Assembly (NCBI GenBank): GCA_007134625.1
Contig: SLKL01000423.1
Span: 1 to 9,780, forward strand
From: Saprospiraceae bacterium
GTDB taxonomy: Bacteria > Bacteroidota > Bacteroidia > Chitinophagales > Saprospiraceae
DNA: 9,780 nt
Reading direction: 5' to 3'
A program made the position numbers and the translations under genes. Below are positions 6,434-9,780 of the stretch, piece by piece. The notes under the pieces are model-generated. The model did not search any database. It was given only the letters and a program-made list of their open reading frames with translations, and was not told the DNA's origin. Each line of letters begins with the position of its first letter. Within the stretch, counting starts at the first letter, position 1.

Positions 6434-6828
6434 TTTTGTAGGTTGACTGAGAAAAATTGACTTTCTTGAAGTTATTGGTGATTTGTCATATTGGATTCGC
6501 ATACAGCACTGCCCTTATTACTTGTTTTATATTGAGATTTAGACAGGAAAAAGCATCAAGCCATCCATCTGCTGCCCCATTAGAGACAGAATATCTCCCC
6601 ATCTATAGTCAATCCGATTAAGACGTTGTTCTTCCCCACAAAATCAACCTTATCAAAAATTATCAATTCGTAAATCACAATTTATACCTCCATTGCATTT
6701 CTTTGCGAGATAAGTATTATACTTCTTAAATCGCATATCGTTAATCGGTGTTCGGTGTTCAAACCATCTTTACACCCTTCAACTTTTAAACTTTATGAAC
6801 TGTCAACCTTTACACTATTAACCCCCCC
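6434..6828. other. Gene-free convergent intergenic region with degenerate short repeats
   Basis: These 395 bases lie between two convergent genes and hold no credible coding frame. The right half is made of short, imperfect repeats: TCGGTGT twice in tandem (6743-6757 region), and variants of TTTAAACTT, GTCAACCTTTAC and TATTAAC between 6770 and 6821, ending in a run of eight C (6822-6829) that touches the stop codon of the leftward membrane protein gene. No clear intrinsic terminator is visible for either gene. Confidence 0.5.
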
Positions 6829-7599
6829 CTAAAACAACCTACTCTCAGGATCAATCTTAGCCGGTTCTGAATAGCCCTCAACTTTCAATCGATTAATCAG
6901 ATCGATGATTTCAGAAAGGTTGTGAACACTGCCTTCAAGACCCGATTTGCGGTAAAAGTCAGCTTCCTCAGGTGATATTTCAGCTCTTTGATAAACCCTG
7001 ATGTGTCCGCACAAATCCTTGAGGTGAATATGGAGGTCCATCAGGAGGGAAATCAATTCCGGAGAAAGATATTCCGAGTACTTCATATTGAGAATATCCC
7101 AGATGTCCGCTGCTTTTTCATTAAAATAGAGGTAATTAGCTTCAGAAAACAAGTCCTTTTTTACTCGCCCGGCAAGTTGGGTGTTATTCATTGCAGTCAA
7201 TTCATTAAACAGTCTATCCCTTTGCTCTCTGATTTTTTGGGTTGCCTTATCAGACTGATCTGTTTTACTGACCTTTACCTTAAAATGAAAGGCTCTGAAT
7301 GCCAGACCATCTCGCAATCTGTTGATATTTCTGGCGATCAAATAATCCAGCTGATCGTTAACCGTTTTCCACTGCTTGTTTCTGGAGCGCACCAGCAAAA
7401 TATTCACCACGATAATAATAAATGCAGCACCTAAAAGCTCAGATATCAAATTCAGGGACAAATCAGGATTGAATCTCCTCAATAACCACGCAATAAAAAT
7501 AGCAATTGCAATCGCTAAATAAATAATGATAGGCGTTGCAGTATGGGTAAACCACCTTTTTTTGATTTTTTCCCGTAGGGGAGTGATGGGATTTTTCAT
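6829..7599 (-). CDS. Hypothetical two-helix membrane protein with a cytoplasmic helical domain
   Basis: I do not recognise a named family for this 256-residue protein. It has a basic N-terminus (about 1-18, with KIKKRW), two adjacent transmembrane segments (about 22-40 and 49-70) separated by a short polar loop, and then a long, mostly helical, charged C-terminal region (about 71-256). By the positive-inside rule (RR at 41-42 complicates this; RSRNKQWK at 71-78 supports it) both ends would be cytoplasmic, giving a hairpin anchor for the soluble domain. That domain includes RNINRLRDGL (90-99), a basic/acidic helix rich in Arg, Lys and Glu (about 115-135), and a Leu-rich helical region with His residues (LISLLMDLHIHLKDLCGHI). 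No enzyme motif is apparent. A 7-of-8 match to the -7 consensus (TATCTTTA) lies upstream at 7657-7664. It stands alone between a convergent hydrolase gene and a gap. Confidence 0.8.
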   Translation of the reverse strand: MKNPITPLREKIKKRWFTHTATPIIIYLAIAIAIFIAWLLRRFNPDLSLNLISELLGAAFIIIVVNILLVRSRNKQWKTVNDQLDYLIARNINRLRDGLAFRAFHFKVKVSKTDQSDKATQKIREQRDRLFNELTAMNNTQLAGRVKKDLFSEANYLYFNEKAADIWDILNMKYSEYLSPELISLLMDLHIHLKDLCGHIRVYQRAEISPEEADFYRKSGLEGSVHNLSEIIDLINRLKVEGYSEPAKIDPESRLF

Positions 7600-7711
7600 C
7601 GCATTAGATTTAGATAATCCTTTGAATTTTATACCGGCTTTAATCCCGGCAAGCAGTAAAGATAGGAAAAATGCAGATTTGCTGTTTTGAGGCTTCCTGA
7701 TTTAAAATATA
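7600..7711. other. Intergenic DNA upstream of the leftward membrane protein
   Basis: This stretch should hold the promoter of the leftward membrane protein; TATCTTTA on that strand (7657-7664) is a weak candidate -7 element. On the other strand, ATGCAGATTTGC followed by TGTTTTGAG (7671-7691) reads MQICCFE, which could be a decayed continuation of the sorting-domain relic just downstream (compare LSIYN in the intact domain), but this is too weak to call. Confidence 0.3.
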
Positions 7712-7803
7712 GCTGCTTGTTGGAATAATCTGTATAGGTTAACTTGGAAGGTGATTTGCCGCATTCGGGGATTTATATTTATAGAGTTGGGTTTAGAAAT
7801 TAG
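7712..7803 (+). pseudogene. Relic of a T9SS type A C-terminal sorting domain
   Basis: Frame 7750-7803 reads GDLPHSGIYIYRVGF then RN and a stop. The intact T9SS protein at the right end of the window has GELPHSGFYIYRVGF at the same place. At the DNA level 7750-7794 matches the complement of 8888-8932 at 40 of 45 bases. Upstream, after a one-base shift, 7712-7749 reads AACWNNLYRLTWK, which aligns residue by residue with the AGNQTWLIER part of the intact domain; an in-frame TAG (7735-7737) breaks the first frame. After Phe the homology stops and a short A/T repeat begins, so the final dozen residues of the domain are missing. It has no gene body in front of it. I read it as the decayed 3' end of a paralogous secreted-protein gene, pointing opposite to the intact one. 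Confidence 0.75.
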
Positions 7804-8119
7804 ACATTAGAAATTATTCTTTTCCCAGCGAGATATTTTCCAAATTAGATAATTTTTGTCAGATACTCCCTCATGGTGCAAGAATTACGATGGGTTGAAT
7901 TACGGATTACTAATGGTAATAGAAAGGGGTTTTCGGAGTGAACTCAATCATATCTTCTTCCATTTTTGATGGAATCTGTAGCCCAACCTACAATCTTTTG
8001 GTGGATTAGGTTTTTTTTCAAGTATGTTAATTTTTTTACCTTTTTATTCAAGATTCAGAAAACGCCCTGCGCATAGTGGCACAATTACTTCCATAAACAG
8101 ACACCCAACTAATCATTCT
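7804..8119. other. Gene-free AT-rich stretch with short direct repeats
   Basis: No coding frame is convincing here. TTAGAAATTA occurs at 7793-7802 and 7807-7816, and GAATTACG at 7882-7889 and 7897-7904. A 60-base sample (7801-7860) is only 27% GC. A small perfect hairpin TTCCAT/ATGGAA lies at 7958-7974, and a likely terminator follows it. Confidence 0.4.
7985..8018 (+). terminator. Possible intrinsic terminator with no intact gene upstream
   Basis: AACCTA (7985-7990) pairs perfectly with TAGGTT (8007-8012). Inside it ATC (7993-7995) pairs with GAT (8004-8006), with a two-base bulge on the 5' side, closing an 8-base loop. The stem runs directly into eight T (8011-8018). It would stop rightward transcripts, yet the only coding remnant upstream on that strand is the sorting-domain relic ending at 7803. 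It may be a leftover of the lost gene, or it may protect the downstream lipoprotein promoter from read-through. Confidence 0.4.
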
Positions 8120-8127
8120 TAAATTTG
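8120..8127 (+). promoter_or_regulatory. Bacteroidota -7 promoter element of the lipoprotein gene
   Basis: TAAATTTG matches TAnnTTTG exactly and lies 89 bases before the lipoprotein ATG. No TTTG-type -33 element is visible at the usual distance. The heptamer GCACAAT starts at its last base and recurs at 8150-8156 and upstream at 8079-8085, which may be an operator repeat. Confidence 0.45.
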
Positions 8128-8216
8128 CACAATGAAAACCCTAAAATATGCACAATAGAAATTTTCCCAACCCCTCTAAATACAAATACGTCTTTAAATG
8201 AAATAATCAATTCCCA

Positions 8217-8696
8217 ATGAAATCTCAATACAAGCTCCGCCTTATCTTTCTTCTGGTACCAATGCTATACTGGGGATGTGAAGACGACCTCTGTACTAAA
8301 GTAGATTGTGCAGGTGATGATGTAATACTTTTCTCGATTTTCAATAAGCAAAATGGACTGGATATGGTCTATGAAGAAAACTTGATTGATCCGGAGACCG
8401 ATATTAAATTATATTACAAGCTAGCTGATGAAAAAGTAAACGTAAATATTTCCTCACACTTTGGCAAAATCAGATTTGTACCACATTATACTACCGGAGA
8501 AAATAGGTACTTTGTCGATGTATTGGATCAAATAGATACTTTAGATTTTTATTATACTTTAGGACAGCATGCTGTTAACCCACATTATTGTTGTTCGACA
8601 CCAACGCACGAAATAGACTCAATTTATGTGAATCATATCCGATTTATCCCGGAATCTTCCTCAAATATTACCTCACAGCTGATAATTTACCGGTAG
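8217..8696 (+). CDS. Hypothetical lipoprotein, probably outer membrane or surface exposed
   Basis: The 159-residue protein starts with a lipoprotein-type signal: MKSQYKLR, hydrophobic core about 9-19, then WGC with Cys21 as the likely lipidated residue. The residues before Cys (YWG) are a relaxed lipobox, which Bacteroidota tolerate. Directly after Cys21 comes EDD, an acidic stretch like the lipoprotein export signal that sends lipoproteins to the cell surface in this phylum. The mature part has four further Cys (26, 31, 124, 125) that could form disulfides, and a beta-rich pattern (IKLYYKL, KIRFVPHY, RYFVDVLDQIDTLDFYYTL, SIYVNHIRFIP, SQLIIYR). I recognise no named domain. It is a single gene with its own candidate promoter, between a sorting-domain relic and a T9SS-secreted protein gene. 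It is surely a real gene, of unknown function. Confidence 0.75.
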   Translation: MKSQYKLRLIFLLVPMLYWGCEDDLCTKVDCAGDDVILFSIFNKQNGLDMVYEENLIDPETDIKLYYKLADEKVNVNISSHFGKIRFVPHYTTGENRYFVDVLDQIDTLDFYYTLGQHAVNPHYCCSTPTHEIDSIYVNHIRFIPESSSNITSQLIIYR

Positions 8697-8771
8697 TAAA
8701 GTAAGAAAAACTATTATTGAACATTGCTAAAAAACAGTCAACGTTATTTAGGCATTAACAAATTATCCATT

Positions 8772-8844
8772 ACTTGCCCTGCGATGTGGTGCGATATGGT
8801 GAGCGAAGCCGAATCAAGCGGTGCCCTAGCGGCGTCGAAGGGTC
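8772..8844. repeat. GC-rich intergenic repeat element flanked by 11-base direct repeats
   Basis: This 73-base insert stands out by its high GC content in an AT-rich gap. It holds a near-perfect 10-base tandem pair (GCGATGTGGT at 8781-8790, GCGATATGGT at 8791-8800), then GAGCGAAGCCGAA (8801-8813) and a related unit TAGCGGCGTCGAAGGG (8827-8842). Motifs of the form TGAGCGAAGCCGAA and CCCTTCGACnnCGCT are, from memory, parts of widespread dispersed intergenic repeats. AATTATCCATT occurs on both sides (8761-8771 and 8845-8855), each followed by CTT, with one extra base in the left copy. The flanks look like a target-site duplication. The insert supplies the last two bases of the stop codon of the leftward T9SS gene. 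Confidence 0.6.
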
Positions 8845-9780
8845 AATTATCCATTCTTAACATCCTCCCCACAAAACTCTCCCCCTCAAACCCCACTCGA
8901 TAAATATAAAATCCCGAATGCGGCAACTCACCTCTCTCAATCAACCACGTCTGATTGCCGGCGTCAAAGTGACGAGATTGAGTAGAGACTTGTCCACCAT
9001 AGGGATTGTAAATGCTGAGTTGGACAGTACCGGGCTGGGGCAGGTCAAAACCAATGCTCGTATGACTTGTAAATGGATTAGGATGATTGTGGTGCAGCAA
9101 AAAGGATGAAGGCTTGGGGTCTTCTTCCGGGAAAAGCTCGGTGAAATCTGCCGGGTGGAGCTCTTCAGTTGGCTTATAGACGAGTGGTGCTAAACTGCCA
9201 CTTTGCGGACAGGCATCCCGATTGTCTTGCACCTTGAGGTAGGTGAAACAGCGATTTTGATGACCGTACTGATTGGTTACCCATATCTCCACGGTAAAGG
9301 TGATTTCCTCTTCTCCGTCGAGATCGTCGCATGTCCAGGTGTGGTGCGTATGGCTCAGATCACTGCTGAAAGTAAAAATCAAATCCTCCTTGTCCGTACA
9401 GTCGTCCCAACTGCCTACGTCAAATACTCTTGCAGGTATGGTAACCGTGCCTGTGTTGCTGCTCAGATTAGTGGAAATACCGTGCATACAGACCGGATTG
9501 GGTGGATTCATATCAACGAGCGTGATAAGCTGCTCCTCTATCAACAGATTGCCGTGCTCGTCTCTAATCTCCCATACCAAGCGGTGGATGCCGAGCGGAA
9601 GTTCTTCCTCAATACGCAGATTATTTCTCGCACTACCATCGGGTCGCGGCTGTGTGCTTAGGATATCAAACTGTCCCGTATTGAACAAATCCAGTCGCCA
9701 TAGCGATCTTTTCTCTATTTCATTAATATCACTGCAAGTCAATATCTCCGCCTCCCAGAATGCAAATCCACGACAGTTGG
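8843..9780 (-). CDS. T9SS-secreted protein with a C-terminal sorting domain, C-terminal 311 codons only
   Basis: The frame is open to the right edge, so the gene begins outside the window. A TTG at 9742 can be read as a start, but codons before it (NCRGFAFWEAEI) continue the same protein, so I annotate it as 5'-partial. About 75-195 residues into the part after that TTG lies a beta-sandwich repeat typical of large secreted Bacteroidota proteins: NPPNPVCMHGISTNL, VTIPARVFDVGSWDDC, TFTVEIWVTNQYGHQNRCF, similar to HYR-like repeats common in Saprospiraceae. The last 82 residues form a type A T9SS sorting domain: HNHPNPFTSHTSIGFDLP, VQLSIYNPYGGQV, ELPHSGFYIYRVGF, closing with GRMLRMDN. The domain directs export across the outer membrane and is normally cleaved by PorU, often with attachment to surface lipopolysaccharide. 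Base composition is higher in GC than the neighbours (60 of 120 bases over 9181-9300). The passenger's function is unknown. Confidence 0.85.
   Translation of the reverse strand, partial: NCRGFAFWEAEILTCSDINEIEKRSLWRLDLFNTGQFDILSTQPRPDGSARNNLRIEEELPLGIHRLVWEIRDEHGNLLIEEQLITLVDMNPPNPVCMHGISTNLSSNTGTVTIPARVFDVGSWDDCTDKEDLIFTFSSDLSHTHHTWTCDDLDGEEEITFTVEIWVTNQYGHQNRCFTYLKVQDNRDACPQSGSLAPLVYKPTEELHPADFTELFPEEDPKPSSFLLHHNHPNPFTSHTSIGFDLPQPGTVQLSIYNPYGGQVSTQSRHFDAGNQTWLIERGELPHSGFYIYRVGFEGESFVGRMLRMDN

Noticed and set aside
6822..6829. Run of eight C at the end of the membrane protein gene, a possible phase-variation tract
   Set aside because: On the coding strand the G-run lies after the stop codon TAG, sharing no codon that slippage could shift, so length changes would not alter the protein.
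6988..7434. A 148-codon rightward frame
   Set aside because: It lies wholly antisense to the two-helix membrane protein, whose frame has clear transmembrane segments and longer coherent coding. The antisense product shows no domain.
8132..8158. Nine-codon frame MKTLKYAQ-stop in the lipoprotein leader, a possible leader peptide
   Set aside because: It is too short to judge, has no regulatory codon run and no alternative hairpins around it. It probably reflects the GCACAAT repeats.
9203..9661. A 152-codon rightward frame
   Set aside because: It is antisense to the T9SS protein, whose beta-sandwich repeat and sorting domain are unmistakable. The frame is a by-product of the higher GC content there.
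1..9780. CRISPR arrays, tRNA or rRNA genes, complete insertion sequences, defence or biosynthetic clusters
   Set aside because: I saw no regularly spaced repeats, no cloverleaf-like GC-rich segment with a T-arm motif, no transposase or recombinase, and no gene cluster of those kinds.

Overview
The window looks like a piece of a Bacteroidota chromosome, possibly Saprospiria or Cytophagia. The evidence is a type IX secretion (T9SS) type A C-terminal sorting domain at the right end, near-absence of Shine-Dalgarno sequences, -7 promoter elements of the Bacteroidota form TAnnTTTG, a lipoprotein with an acidic stretch after its lipid-anchor Cys, and a moderately AT-rich base composition. No single gene identifies the genus.

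Left part (1-1150): the first 25 codons of a leftward membrane protein run off the left edge. Facing away from it is a solitary HigA-type antitoxin with no toxin beside it. About 600 bases with small hairpins but no credible gene follow.

Sulfur and stress block (1150-3581, all leftward): a persulfide dioxygenase fused to two rhodanese domains and a Dps ferritin form a two-gene operon, with 22 bases between the genes and a clear intrinsic terminator after dps. The operon's promoter has an exact TAnnTTTG -7 element and, about 40 bases upstream of the likely start point, a CRP/FNR-type palindrome in the position of a class II activator. Upstream on the same strand, behind its own terminator hairpin, is a small charged coiled-coil protein resembling stress proteins of the sll1863 type. 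Together these fit a sulfide/persulfide, iron and oxidative stress locus, probably under redox or cAMP-type control.

Middle (3831-6828): a rightward saccharopine-dehydrogenase-like (trans-acting enoyl reductase type) oxidoreductase is followed by a cluster of hairpins resembling REP-type intergenic repeats. Next is an exported choloylglycine-hydrolase-family amidase with its catalytic Cys directly after the signal peptide. A gene-free stretch rich in degenerate short repeats ends the section.

Right part (6829-9780): a leftward two-helix membrane protein of unknown function, a 617-base gap, a rightward lipoprotein, and the C-terminal 311 codons of a large leftward T9SS-secreted protein. The gap hides a decayed fragment of a T9SS sorting domain, 40 of 45 bases identical to part of the intact one 1.1 kb away but in opposite orientation. 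A 73-base GC-rich repeat element flanked by 11-base direct repeats lies exactly at the stop codon of the T9SS gene. I see no complete novel multi-gene system. The most notable signals are the activator-type promoter of the persulfide operon, the sorting-domain relic and the two intergenic repeat elements.
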